Shown: positions 25,015 through 33,069 of the stretch, piece after piece
How the letters are laid out: the number at the start of each line of letters is the position of its first letter
Numbering within the stretch: the stretch's first letter is position 1
Origin: Blastococcus sp. TF02-8
GTDB taxonomy: Bacteria; Actinomycetota; Actinomycetes; Mycobacteriales; Geodermatophilaceae
Reading direction: 5' to 3'
DNA: 64,000 bases
NCBI RefSeq assembly: GCF_003319175.1
Contig: NZ_QOHK01000001.1
Location: 434,001 to 498,000, forward strand
Made by a program: the position numbers and the translations under genes
The notes under the pieces: model-generated
The model's database searches: none
What the model was told of the DNA's origin: nothing
The model's input: the letters and a program-made list of their open reading frames with translations, nothing else

Positions 25015-26610
25015 TCAGTGCTGCGGCAGCGCCGCGGCGCCCTGCTCCTCGGCCAGGCGCTGCGCGCCCGACGTCGTCTTCAGCGCCTTCTCCTTGATGA
25101 AGAGGACGACCACCAGGGCCAGCGCGGCCAGCGGCGTGGCGATGAGGAACAGCTCTGCCGTGGCGTCGGCGTAGGCGTTCTGCACCAGCTCGCGCACCGG
25201 CGCCGGCAGCAGCGACATGTCCGGCGCCGCTGCCTCGCCCGAACCCTCTGCGGTGCCGAGCACGCTGAGGTCCTCGGCCACCTCGGTGGCCAGGAGCGCG
25301 CCCAGCGCGCTGACGCCGATGGTGCCGCCGAGGCTGCGGAAGAACGAGACCACCGAGGTGGCCGCGCCCAGCTCGTGCGCCGGGACGTCGTTCTGCGCGG
25401 CGAGCACCAGGTTCTGCATCAGGGCACCCACACCGGCGCCGAGCACGGCCATGAAGAGGCCGAGCACCCACGGCGAGGTCTGCGCGTCGATGGTGGAGAA
25501 CAGCGCGAAGCCGATGGTCATCAGCACCGCGCCGCCGACCAACCAGCCCTTCCAGCGACCGGTCTTGGTGATCAGCGCGCCGGCGACGGTGGAGGAGACC
25601 AGCAGACCGCCGACCAGCGGCAGGGTCATCAGGCCCGACCCGGTCGGCGAGTAGCCGAGCGAGACCTGCAGGTACTGCGCGAGGAAGACCGTGCCACCGA
25701 ACATCGCCACGCCGACCAGGGCGCTGGCGAGCACCGCGAGGGAGACCGTCCGGCTGCGGAACAGGTCGAGCGGGATGATCGGCTCGCGCACGCGGGACTC
25801 GACCAGCACGGCCAGGCCGAGGAGCAGCACGGTGCCGCCGACCATGAGCGCGGTCTGGACGGAGAGCCAGTCGTACCTGTCGCCGGCGAAGGTGATCCAC
25901 ACCAGCAGCAGGCTCACGCCCGAGGTGATGAGCAGCGCGCCCCACCAGTCGATGGAGACGTCGCGGCGCGGAACGGCCGGCAGCTTCAGCGTGCGCTGCA
26001 CCAGGACCATCGCCAGGAGCGTGAAGGGCACGCCGAGCAGGAAGCAGAACCGCCAGCCGAGCCAGTCGGTGTCCACGATGACGCCGCCGATCAGCGGGCC
26101 GCCGACCGTGGCGACGGCGAAGATCGCACCGAAGACACCGGCGTACCGACCGAGCTCCCGCGGCGGGATCATCGCGGCCATCACGATCTGGACCAGAGCG
26201 GTGAGACCGCCGGCGCCCATGCCCTGCAGCGCCCGGGCGACGATCAGCATGGTGGTGTCCTGCGCGAAGCCGGCCAGCAGCGATCCGGCCACGAAGAGCG
26301 CGAAGGAGAGCTGCAGCAGCAGCTTCTGGCTGAACAGGTCGGCCAGCTTGCCCCAGAGCGGCACGGTGGCGGTCATGGCCAGCAGCTCGGCGGTGACGAC
26401 CCAGGTGTAGACCGACTGGCTGCCGCCGATCTCGGGGATGATCACCGGCAGCGCGTTGGACACGATGGTCGCGGCCAGGATGGCCACGAACATGCCCATG
26501 AACAGCCCGGAGAGTGCCTGCAGCACCTCCTTGCGCGCCATCGGCGCGACCACCGCGGGGTTCCCGGCGGACGGGGTCGCCGCAGCGGCGGGTTCGACGG
26601 ACGTGGACAC
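25015..26610 (-). CDS. DHA2-family (14-TM) MFS drug exporter
   Basis: This 531-residue protein has about 14 hydrophobic helices. The DHA2 features are SNALPVIIPEIGGSQSVYTWVVTAELLAMTATVPLWGKLADLFSQK (residues ~43-88), with the conserved loop 2-3, and the motif-C-like GVPFTLLAMVLVQ after helix 5. These transporters expel lipophilic drugs or dyes using the proton gradient. The GTG start is set by GAGGAGAACC directly upstream. A TetR-family gene precedes it on the same strand by 50 nt, with a perfect palindrome before that gene. The pair is a probable repressor-exporter operon. The substrate is unknown. Confidence 0.87.
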   Translation of the reverse strand: MSTSVEPAAAATPSAGNPAVVAPMARKEVLQALSGLFMGMFVAILAATIVSNALPVIIPEIGGSQSVYTWVVTAELLAMTATVPLWGKLADLFSQKLLLQLSFALFVAGSLLAGFAQDTTMLIVARALQGMGAGGLTALVQIVMAAMIPPRELGRYAGVFGAIFAVATVGGPLIGGVIVDTDWLGWRFCFLLGVPFTLLAMVLVQRTLKLPAVPRRDVSIDWWGALLITSGVSLLLVWITFAGDRYDWLSVQTALMVGGTVLLLGLAVLVESRVREPIIPLDLFRSRTVSLAVLASALVGVAMFGGTVFLAQYLQVSLGYSPTGSGLMTLPLVGGLLVSSTVAGALITKTGRWKGWLVGGAVLMTIGFALFSTIDAQTSPWVLGLFMAVLGAGVGALMQNLVLAAQNDVPAHELGAATSVVSFFRSLGGTIGVSALGALLATEVAEDLSVLGTAEGSGEAAAPDMSLLPAPVRELVQNAYADATAELFLIATPLAALALVVVLFIKEKALKTTSGAQRLAEEQGAAALPQH

Positions 26611-26660
26611 GGTTCTCCTCGGTCGTGCTCGGTTCCCCGACGGCGATCGGCCGTCGGGGG

Positions 26661-27269
26661 TCAGGGGATCTGCGGGGCGGGCGCCGGCAGGCCGGCGGCC
26701 AGCGTGTCGACGGCGTCGTCGAACAGCGCGGCGAGCGGGCGGGCGGCGCCCGCGGCGTGCCAGTGCGCAAGGGTCACGCGCACCGCGCACCCGAGGACGG
26801 CTGCCAGCAGTGCCGGATAGGGCTCGCGGGCGGGGTCCAGGCCGGTGAACTCGCCCAGCGCCTCGGTCATCTCGCGCTCGCCCGCGGATCCGATCTCCAT
26901 CAGCCGCGGCAGCAGCTCCGGTGCCGCGGCGATCACGGTGAGCCGCAGCCGCCAGCCCGCCTGGTCCTCGTCCAGGACGGCGAGCTGCTCGCGCAGCGCC
27001 CGCCGGGCGGCCTCGAGCGGGGGCAGGGACGGGTCCTGGGCGAGCAGCCGCGGGGCGAAGGTGACGTCGCCGTCGTCCGGGCGCAGCAGCGCCTCCTCCT
27101 TGCCGGAGAAGTAGTTGAAGAACGTCCGGTAGGAGACGCCGGCCCGCGCGGCGATCTGCTCGACGGTCACCTCGGCCAGCCCGTGCTCGGCCGCCAGGTC
27201 GAGGGTGGCGCGGGCGAGCGCGGCACGGGTGTCCCGCTTCTTGCGCTCGCGCAGCCCCGGCCCCGTCAC
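26661..27269 (-). CDS. TetR/AcrR family regulator of the DHA2 exporter
   Basis: This is a ~202-residue regulator. The N-terminal helix-turn-helix is ERKKRDTRAALARATLDLAAEHGLAEVTVEQIAARAGVSYRTFFNYFSGKEEALL, with recognition helix VSYRTFFNYF; residues ~7-60. The C-terminal part is all helix and would hold the ligand pocket. GTG at 27269 is preferred because further upstream starts (GTG 27296, TTG 27305) would place the operator inside the gene. It lies 50 nt ahead of the DHA2 exporter gene on the same strand. It probably represses both until an inducer binds. Confidence 0.8.
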   Translation of the reverse strand: MTGPGLRERKKRDTRAALARATLDLAAEHGLAEVTVEQIAARAGVSYRTFFNYFSGKEEALLRPDDGDVTFAPRLLAQDPSLPPLEAARRALREQLAVLDEDQAGWRLRLTVIAAAPELLPRLMEIGSAGEREMTEALGEFTGLDPAREPYPALLAAVLGCAVRVTLAHWHAAGAARPLAALFDDAVDTLAAGLPAPAPQIP

Positions 27270-27291
27270 CGGCCCAGTGAAGCAGCTTTCG

Positions 27292-27321
27292 TGCACACCG
27301 TGCAATCTTTCACGGTGTGCA
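27292..27321. promoter_or_regulatory. Perfect 11-bp inverted repeat, likely TetR operator
   Basis: TGCACACCGTG (27292-27302) and CACGGTGTGCA (27311-27321) are exact reverse complements around an 8-nt spacer. The element lies 22 nt upstream of the regulator's GTG and 13 nt after the crotonase stop. The size and position fit autoregulation by the TetR protein. Confidence 0.65.
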
Positions 27322-27334
27322 AGCGGTCACGCGG

Positions 27335-28102
27335 TCAGCGACCGCGCCACACCGGCTCCCGCCGCTCGGCGAACGCCGTCGAGCCCTCACGGGCGTCCTC
27401 GGAGGCGAACACCGGCCGCACGATCTCGTCCTGCCGGTCCCACGCCTCGTCCGGCGACCAGGCGGGCGCGGACAGCACCACCTGCTTGGTGGCCGCGACG
27501 GCCAGGGGTCCGTTGGCCGCGATCCGCTCGGCCAGGGTCACGGCCGCCTCCACCGCCGCGCCGTCCTCCACCACCTGGTTGACCAGCCCCACCGCCGCGG
27601 CGCGCTCGGCCTCCACCGGGTCGCCGGTGAGCAGCAGCTCCAGCGCCACGGCCCGCGGCATGCGCTGCGGCAGGAGCAGCGCGGCTCCCCCGGCGGCGAC
27701 CAGGGACCGCTTCACCTCCGGGACGCCGAACCGCGCACCCCGGCCGGCGACCACCAGGTCGCAGGCGAGCACGAGCTCGAAGCCGCCGGCCAGCGCGCCA
27801 CCCTCGACGGCGGCGATCAGCGGCTTGCGCGGCGGCGTCCTCGTGATCCCGCACAGGCCCCGACCCTCGATGGCCGGCGTCTCACCGCGCAGGAACGCCT
27901 TGAGGTCCATCCCCGCCGAGAAGAAGCCGCCGGCGCCGGTGAGCACGCCGGCGCGCAGCTCGTCGGAGGCGTCCAGCTCGTCGACCGCGGCGGCGACGTC
28001 CCGCGCCACGGCGGCGTCGAGGGCGTTCTTCGCCCGCGGGCGGTTGATCGTGATGACCTGCACCGCACCGCGGCGCTCGACGAGGACGGGCTGCTCGGAC
28101 AC
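27335..28102 (-). CDS. Enoyl-CoA hydratase/isomerase family protein (crotonase)
   Basis: This 255-residue crotonase-fold protein has the oxyanion-hole segments LTGAGGFFSAGMDLKAF (residues ~54-70) and AAVEGGALAGGFELVLACDL (~98-117). The latter has the GG-x-E pattern in which Glu is one catalytic acid. The second catalytic position (PEVKRSLVAAGGAALLLP) lacks the usual Glu of true hydratases, so isomerase or another crotonase activity is possible. GGAGG lies 4 nt before the GTG start. It probably acts on acyl-CoA in the cytoplasm. A strong hairpin separates it from the upstream SDR gene, so it may have its own promoter. Confidence 0.8.
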   Translation of the reverse strand: MSEQPVLVERRGAVQVITINRPRAKNALDAAVARDVAAAVDELDASDELRAGVLTGAGGFFSAGMDLKAFLRGETPAIEGRGLCGITRTPPRKPLIAAVEGGALAGGFELVLACDLVVAGRGARFGVPEVKRSLVAAGGAALLLPQRMPRAVALELLLTGDPVEAERAAAVGLVNQVVEDGAAVEAAVTLAERIAANGPLAVAATKQVVLSAPAWSPDEAWDRQDEIVRPVFASEDAREGSTAFAERREPVWRGR

Positions 28103-28125
28103 GGGACCTCCGGACGCGGGAAATG

Positions 28126-28166
28126 GCACGAGGCCGGGCAGCCTATGCGGCTGCCCGGCCTCGTGC
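28126..28166 (-). terminator. 18-bp hairpin terminator after SDR gene
   Basis: The arms 28126-28143 and 28149-28166 are perfectly complementary over 18 bp, with a 5-nt loop. The hairpin begins 19 nt after the SDR stop in the minus direction and ends 24 nt before the crotonase start. It is one of the strongest hairpins in the window. Confidence 0.8.
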
Positions 28167-28184
28167 GGGGATGGAACGCGCGCG

Positions 28185-28961
28185 TCAGGCCTTCGGACCG
28201 CCGGCGGCGTAGACGACCTGACCGGAGACGAAGCCGGCGCCCTCGCTGACGAAGAACGACACCAGGTGCGCGATGTCCTCCGGCTGGCCCACGCGGGCGA
28301 CCGGGATCTGGGAGGCGGCGCCCTTGATGAAGTCGTCGAAGGGGATGCCCATGCGGTCGGCCGTGGCCTTGGTCATCTCCGTCTGGATGAAGCCCGGCGC
28401 GATCGCGTTGGCCGTGACGCCGAACTTGCCCAGCTCGATGGCGAGGGTCTTGGTGAAGCCCTGCAGACCGGCCTTGGCGGTGGAGTAGTTGGCCTGACCG
28501 CGGTTGCCCAGCGCCGAGGTGCTGGACAGGTTGACGATCCGGCCGAACTTCTGGTCGATCATGTGCTTCTGGGCGGCACGGGTCATGAGGAAGGCGCCGC
28601 GCAGGTGCACGTTCATGACGATGTCCCAGTCGGAGTCCGACATCTTGAACAGCATGTTGTCGCGCAGGACGCCGGCGTTGTTGACCAGGACGGTCGGCGG
28701 GCCGAGCTCCGTGGCGATCCGCTCGACGGCGGCCTCGACCGCGGCGGAGTCGCTGACGTCGGCGCCGACGGCCAGCGCCTTGCCGCCCGCGGACTCGATG
28801 GCCTCGACGGTGGCCTTGGCGGCGCCCTCGTCCAGGTCGAGGACGGCGACGGCGAAGCCGTCCTGGGCCAGCCGGATCGCGGTCGCCGCGCCGATGCCAC
28901 GGGCCGCGCCGGTCACGATGGCCACGCGGGACGGTGCCCCCGTGGTGCCTGCCTCGCTCAT
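28185..28961 (-). CDS. SDR-family 3-oxoacyl-ACP reductase-like protein
   Basis: This 258-residue short-chain dehydrogenase has the Rossmann cofactor motif TGAARGIG (residues ~17-24) and NNAG (~92-95). The catalytic Ser is in VNLSSTSALGNRG, and Tyr/Lys in YSTAKAGLQGF (Y-x3-K). The residue after strand 2 is acidic (VLDLDEG), which usually indicates NAD(H) rather than NADP(H) preference. FabG-like oxidoreductases with this sequence can also act on 3-hydroxyacyl-CoA. GAAGGGAA lies before the ATG. A terminator follows. It is distinct from the mabA-type fabG at 58.2 kb, so a housekeeping fatty-acid role is less likely. Confidence 0.8.
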   Translation of the reverse strand: MSEAGTTGAPSRVAIVTGAARGIGAATAIRLAQDGFAVAVLDLDEGAAKATVEAIESAGGKALAVGADVSDSAAVEAAVERIATELGPPTVLVNNAGVLRDNMLFKMSDSDWDIVMNVHLRGAFLMTRAAQKHMIDQKFGRIVNLSSTSALGNRGQANYSTAKAGLQGFTKTLAIELGKFGVTANAIAPGFIQTEMTKATADRMGIPFDDFIKGAASQIPVARVGQPEDIAHLVSFFVSEGAGFVSGQVVYAAGGPKA

Positions 28962-29092
28962 GTGAGTTCCCTTCGGGTCGGATGCCGGCGATCACCGGGG
29001 AGCCCCGGTGCGCGGCGAGCTGCGCCCGACACGTTACGGCCGCCGGTTGCGGCCCCTGTCACAAGGTCCGCGCACGACGAGCTCCCGAGCGG

Positions 29093-30394
29093 TCAGCGCG
29101 TCTCCGCGTCCACGGCCTGCACGCCCTCGGCGCCCTGCCCCGCCGCCGCGGAGGACCGGCGGTGCGGGTGGTGGTGCAGCCGCCGCATCGAGGCGAGGGT
29201 GGCGTGCCGCACGGCCATCCGGCGCCGCGCCCGCATGGTGCGGGGGGCGCGGGGTTCCTCCCGCAGCAGCGCGTCGAGCCAGTGCCCCCGCGGGTCGACG
29301 TCGACCAGCAGCGCCTTGACCAGCAACGTCAGCGGGATGGCCAGCAGCGCCCCGAGCGCCCCGAGCACCCAGCTCCAGAACAGCAGCGCGACGAAGGTGA
29401 CCGTCATCGACAGACCGACCGAGTCCCCGACGAAGCGCGGCTGGATCAGCGTCTGGACCACGAAGTTCAGCAGCGAGTAGACGACGATGATGGCGACCAG
29501 CTCGCCCCACCCGCCGGCGAGCAGCCCGAGCACCGCCGGCGGCGCGACGCCCAGCACGAAGCCGATGTTGGGCACGTAGTTGGTGATGAAGGCCAGCACG
29601 CCCCACAACGGGGCGGCCGGCACGTCGAGCCAGGCCAGCGCGATCGTGTCGCCCACCGCGACGATCGCGCCGAAGACGGTGCTGACCAGCAGGTAGCTGC
29701 GCGTGCCGCGGGTGAAAAGGCTGAGGGCCACCGGCAGGTGCGGCCGCTCGGAGGCGACCAGCGCCATCCGGCGGCTGAAGCCACCGGACTCGATGGCCAT
29801 GAACACCAGCGCCGAGAGCAGCAGGACCAGCGTCGAGGCCGCGCTGGTCAGCCGGGCGAGCAGGTCGGTCGCCAGTCCCACCAGCGAGCCGTAGTCGATC
29901 TGCTCGACGAGGTCCGACAGCTGCCCGGAGACGATGCCCCGGCTGTTGAGGTCGGAGACGACCTCGTTGATGAGCGCCTGCGCCTGGCCCGCGTAGTCGG
30001 GCAGCAGCGCGGCGAACTGCGCCACGGAGACGACGAGCAGGGCCACGAAGCCCAGCAGGACCGCCCACACCAGCAGCAGGAGGACGGTGGTGGCCACCCA
30101 CCGGGGCGCGCCGATGCCGCGCAGCCAGCTCTGCACCGGCGCCAGGGCGATGACGACGACCAGCGCGAGGAACACCGGGGCGACCAGCCAGGCGACCGCC
30201 TGCAGACCCGCGACGGCGATGGTGGCGGCGGCGACCCCACCGACGAGGAGCAGCCATCGGGGCAGCCCGGTCGGGGCGGGCTCGGCCGTGGCGACCTCGA
30301 CCGCGACCTCGGTGGCCGGGTCGTCCGGCTCCGGGTCGCGGGCGCCGAGTGCCCGCGGGCCTGCTGTCGCCGGCAGGTCACGTGGTGCCGCCAT
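29093..30394 (-). CDS. AI-2E family permease
   Basis: This 433-residue protein has 7-8 membrane helices in the AI-2E/YdgG pattern. The N-terminal helices are LLLVGGVAAATIAVAGLQAVAWLVAPVFLALVV, followed by a central helical segment (residues ~130-190, LINEVVSDLNSRGIVSGQLSDLV). C-terminal helices with VPNIGFVLGVAPPAVLGLL complete it. The acidic ~45-residue N-terminus and basic C-terminus look disordered. The family includes Na+/H+ antiporters and exporters with few proven substrates; signal transport is not implied. The ATG with GGGGGAGGGTGGGC upstream sets the start. A second, divergent member lies at 34.2 kb. Confidence 0.82.
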   Translation of the reverse strand: MAAPRDLPATAGPRALGARDPEPDDPATEVAVEVATAEPAPTGLPRWLLLVGGVAAATIAVAGLQAVAWLVAPVFLALVVVIALAPVQSWLRGIGAPRWVATTVLLLLVWAVLLGFVALLVVSVAQFAALLPDYAGQAQALINEVVSDLNSRGIVSGQLSDLVEQIDYGSLVGLATDLLARLTSAASTLVLLLSALVFMAIESGGFSRRMALVASERPHLPVALSLFTRGTRSYLLVSTVFGAIVAVGDTIALAWLDVPAAPLWGVLAFITNYVPNIGFVLGVAPPAVLGLLAGGWGELVAIIVVYSLLNFVVQTLIQPRFVGDSVGLSMTVTFVALLFWSWVLGALGALLAIPLTLLVKALLVDVDPRGHWLDALLREEPRAPRTMRARRRMAVRHATLASMRRLHHHPHRRSSAAAGQGAEGVQAVDAETR

Positions 30395-30428
30395 GCCCAC
30401 CCTCCCCCTCGATGGCGTCGATCGTCCC

Positions 30429-30456
30429 CTCACCCTCGCCGCGCGGCGAGGGTGAG
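30429..30456 (-). terminator. 28-bp perfect palindrome, terminator of ankyrin gene
   Basis: CTCACCCTCGCCGC is followed immediately by its exact reverse complement. The transcript would fold into a hairpin with a minimal loop. It starts 4 nt after the ankyrin-gene stop in the minus direction and lies upstream of the AI-2E gene. Confidence 0.7.
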
Positions 30457-30460
30457 CGCG

Positions 30461-30859
30461 CTAGGCGCGCCCGTCCAGCAGCTCCGCCATCGCCGGGAGG
30501 TCGAAGAAGGTGGCCATCTCACGCGCGCTCGGGCCGCCGGCGTCCGGGTCGGCCCCGGCGGCGAGCAACGCCTGCACGGTCTCGGCGGACTGCTTGAACA
30601 CCGCGGCCGCCAACGCCGTCTGGCCCCGGTCGTTGGCCCGCCCGTGGTCGGCGCCGTGGGCGAGCAAGGCCCTCACCGTGGCCGGGTGCCCGTGGTACGC
30701 CGCGAGGATGAGCAGGGTGTCGCCCTTGTCGTTGGTGAGGTTGGCCGGCACCCCCGCGTCCAGGTAGGCGGCGAGCTCCTCGGTGTATCCCCCGCGGGCG
30801 AGGTCGAAGACCCGTCCGGCGAGTTCGATCACGTCGGGGTCGATCTGCTGGCCGCTCAC
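30461..30859 (-). CDS. Ankyrin-repeat protein
   Basis: This 132-residue protein has about three ankyrin repeats: NLTNDKGDTLLILAAYHGHPATVRALLAHGAD (residues ~40-71), GRANDRGQTALAAAVFKQSAETVQALLAAGAD (~73-104), and a shorter C-terminal one. The repeat consensus G-x-T-x-L-x-x-A-A and the terminal GAD are clear. No catalytic domain is attached, so it is probably a small protein-binding module in the cytoplasm. The GTG at 30859 (start SGQQIDPD) is favoured over an upstream in-frame codon because the extra residues would be low-complexity. Its partner is unknown. Confidence 0.8.
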   Translation of the reverse strand: MSGQQIDPDVIELAGRVFDLARGGYTEELAAYLDAGVPANLTNDKGDTLLILAAYHGHPATVRALLAHGADHGRANDRGQTALAAAVFKQSAETVQALLAAGADPDAGGPSAREMATFFDLPAMAELLDGRA

Positions 30860-30894
30860 GCCACCAGCGTAGGAGACCGCGGCCGACACCGCCG

Positions 30895-31109
30895 TCACAG
30901 CGCGATCTTGTAGCCGGCATGGGTGTGCGAGAAGCCGAGGCTCTCGTAGAAGCGGTGGGCGTCGGCACGGGTCCGGTCGGTCGTCAGCTGCACGAGCGCG
31001 CAGCCCGGTAGGGATCCAGGTCGGCGGTTCGCTCCCTCCCGTGGCCCAGCGGGTCGTCGGCGAGCAACCCCACCAGGGCCGGCAGGTCGGCAGCCGTTGC
31101 CCGGCGCAC
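30895..31109 (-). pseudogene. GNAT acetyltransferase remnant with internal deletion
   Basis: The 5' part encodes a GNAT N-terminus (VRRATAADLPALVGLLADDPLGHGRE) in one frame, which ends in a premature TGA after DLDPY. The 3' part in another frame encodes the GNAT C-terminus (CALVQLTTDRTRADAHRFYESLGF, then YKIAL and stop). The central acetyl-CoA-binding region (the R/Q-x-x-G-x-G/A loop) is missing. The simplest reading is a deletion of about 75 codons with a frame change near 30998-31008. It could not encode an active acetyltransferase. Confidence 0.75.
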
Positions 31110-31156
31110 GTCGACGGACGTTCCCGACAACCGTCCCCACGCCGGACCCGAGCCGG

Positions 31157-31909
31157 TCAGGAGCGGGCCACCCGGTCGGTCAGGGCCAGCACGTGCTCCC
31201 ACGCGTCGCGGCAGGCATCGGCCCAGTCGCCGTGAGCCCGGTCGAAGAAGGAGTGCGGGGCGCCGTCGTAGACCACCGCGTCGACCTCGGCACCGGCCGC
31301 ACGCATCCGCTCGGCGAGGGCTCGCTGCTCCTCGACCGGCGTCGCGGTGTCCGCTCCGGCGATCAGCATCACCGTGGGCAGGTGCGCCCGGTCGGCCGCG
31401 TCGCCCACGAACGAGGGGCGGCCGTAGAACCCGGCACAGCCGGCCAGGTCGAGATCGCCACCGGCCAGCCGCCAGGAGTGGCTGCCGCCGAAGCAGAAGC
31501 CGACGGTGACGATCGGCAGGTCCTCCCCCGCCTGCGCCCGCAGGTGCGCGATCGCCGCGGTGACGTCGGCGTCGATGCCCTCGACGGTGGTCTGCGGGAT
31601 GTGCGGCTCCCAGTCGAAGTCCTCGCCGCGCGTGCCGGTCGCGGCGATCCCCGCCGTCCGGCCGAACCAGTCGATGGCGACCGCGGCGACGCCGGCCTCG
31701 GCGAAGCGCTCGGCCAGGGCCACGTAGTAGGGGTGCAGGCCGCGGATGTCGGGGAGGATCACGACCCCGGTGCGGGCCGGCTCGGCCGGCAGGGCCGTGC
31801 TGACCGAGAACTCCGTCCCGTCGGCGGCGGTGAGGGTCGAGGCCGTGCTGGACCCGACCGCTCCGCTGCGCGGGGGCGCGGGCGGGCGGCTGTCGTGGCT
31901 GTGGCACAT
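31157..31909 (-). CDS. Dienelactone hydrolase family protein
   Basis: This 250-residue alpha/beta-hydrolase has the DLH nucleophile elbow VTVGFCFGGSHSW (residues ~129-141, Cys as nucleophile). It also has a conserved acid region (VMLIAGADTATPVEEQ) and the catalytic His in DGAPHSFFDR. The front segment GVVILPDIRGLHPYYVALAERFAEAG is typical. DLHs cleave dienelactone in chlorocatechol routes, but many actinobacterial members are general esterases. There is no aromatic-catabolic operon beside it. GGAG lies ~10 nt before the ATG. It sits between the GNAT remnant and a ferritin-like gene on the same strand. Confidence 0.83.
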   Translation of the reverse strand: MCHSHDSRPPAPPRSGAVGSSTASTLTAADGTEFSVSTALPAEPARTGVVILPDIRGLHPYYVALAERFAEAGVAAVAIDWFGRTAGIAATGTRGEDFDWEPHIPQTTVEGIDADVTAAIAHLRAQAGEDLPIVTVGFCFGGSHSWRLAGGDLDLAGCAGFYGRPSFVGDAADRAHLPTVMLIAGADTATPVEEQRALAERMRAAGAEVDAVVYDGAPHSFFDRAHGDWADACRDAWEHVLALTDRVARS

Positions 31910-31928
31910 GCGGGGAGAACTCCTCGGC

Positions 31929-32474
31929 TCAGGTGTCGGCGGCGTCGCTGGCGGCTTCCGAGCGGCCGCCGAAGATCTCCTCCGCCACCTCCCGGCGCGC
32001 CTCGGCCAGCCAGCGGTGCTGGCGGTCGGCCTGGTCGATGAGCCGCTCGAAGAGAGCGGCGTCGACCCGGCGGTCGGACTCGCCCAGGGCGCGCAGCGTC
32101 TCGAAGCCCGCCCGCTTGGCCAGCACGGCGGTGGCGATGAACTCGAACTCGACCAGGTCGCTGAGCGGGGACCGGGAGAGCAGGCGGCCGTTCAGCTTGC
32201 CCCGGCTGAACTTCTCGGCGACCCAGGTGGCGAGCAGCTTGTACTGCCGCACCGGGGCGCCGAGGGAGTGCATGGTGCTGCGCAGGGCGGCCTTCTCCTC
32301 GCGCAGCTCGTCCAGCAGCCCTTCCAGCGGCGCCTCGTAGGCGGTCCCCCGGTGCCGGCCGATCATCCGGATGACCAGCTCGATCCCGCCGGTCGCCGCG
32401 GCCAGGTGGTCGTTGCAGTAGATGGCCAGCAGCTCGGGGTTGCGGACGGCGCCGGTGGCGGTCGGGTCGGGCAC
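31929..32474 (-). CDS. Conserved helical protein, possibly ferritin-like
   Basis: This 181-residue protein is predicted all-helical. Segments include ELLAIYCNDHLAAATGGIELVIRMIGRH (residues ~14-41), LEGLLDELREEKAALRSTMHSLG, SDLVEFEFIATAVLAKRAGFETL, and a C-terminal helix with ADRQHRWLAEARREVAEEIF. Glu/His pairs spaced along helices resemble ferritin-like metal sites, but I cannot align a full E-x-x-H set, so iron binding is unproven. GGAGG lies 6 nt before the GTG start. It is 19 nt ahead of the dienelactone hydrolase gene on the same strand, suggesting co-transcription. Confidence 0.65.
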   Translation of the reverse strand: MPDPTATGAVRNPELLAIYCNDHLAAATGGIELVIRMIGRHRGTAYEAPLEGLLDELREEKAALRSTMHSLGAPVRQYKLLATWVAEKFSRGKLNGRLLSRSPLSDLVEFEFIATAVLAKRAGFETLRALGESDRRVDAALFERLIDQADRQHRWLAEARREVAEEIFGGRSEAASDAADT

Positions 32475-32544
32475 GAGGCCTCCAGGAGGGACGACGGTGA
32501 GCCTCCATTGTCGCCGCCTCGTGATCACCCCGCTCGGCGTGCGC

Positions 32545-33069
32545 TCACAGCCGGAGCAGCGCCACGACCCCGACGCACGCCGCGGCCCAGAGCGCGCTGG
32601 CCAGGGTGCCCACGATGAAGCGCTCGGCCGCGGCCGGGGCGCGCAGCTCGGAGAAGCGTCCCAGTCCCTTCACGGCCAGGACGACGGCCAGGCCCTCGGG
32701 CCAGCCGCCCAGCAGGGTCCCGGCGATCGCGGCGCGTTCCAGGACACCGATCCAGGCGCCGCCGCGCAGGATGTCGGGGTCCTGCGGGCCGCCCGTGACC
32801 CCGGCCGCGGCCGGGTCGGCGGCGTGCAGCACCGCCGTCGTCACCGGGCTGCCGCCGGTGACGGCAGCCAGGACGGCGAGGACCACGCCGCCCTGCAGGG
32901 CGCCGGTGCCGACGCCCTGCCCGATCCAGGCGAGCCCGGCGGCGACGGCGAGGGCCCCGACGAGGGCCACCGCTCCCCCGATGACCACAGGTCGGCGTTC
33001 GCCGCGCAGCGTCAGGAGCAGGCCGGCCAGCGCCACCAGCCCGAGCAGCACCAGCACCCCGGTCGTCAT
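32545..33069 (-). CDS. Small membrane protein coupled to SatD-like gene
   Basis: This 174-residue protein has about five hydrophobic helices (MTTGVLVLLGLVALAGLLLTL at the start; FIVGTLASALWAAACVGVVALL at the end). A polar loop holds GGPQDPDILRGGAWIGVLERAAI near residue 100. Its ATG overlaps the stop of the SatD-like gene (ATGA), so the two are translationally coupled. The segment RGGAWIGVLERAAI resembles a conserved patch in bacterial membrane proteins found beside SatD regulators. No transport motif is visible. The function is unknown; a two-component pairing with the DNA-binding protein upstream is the main clue. Confidence 0.7.
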   Translation of the reverse strand: MTTGVLVLLGLVALAGLLLTLRGERRPVVIGGAVALVGALAVAAGLAWIGQGVGTGALQGGVVLAVLAAVTGGSPVTTAVLHAADPAAAGVTGGPQDPDILRGGAWIGVLERAAIAGTLLGGWPEGLAVVLAVKGLGRFSELRAPAAAERFIVGTLASALWAAACVGVVALLRL

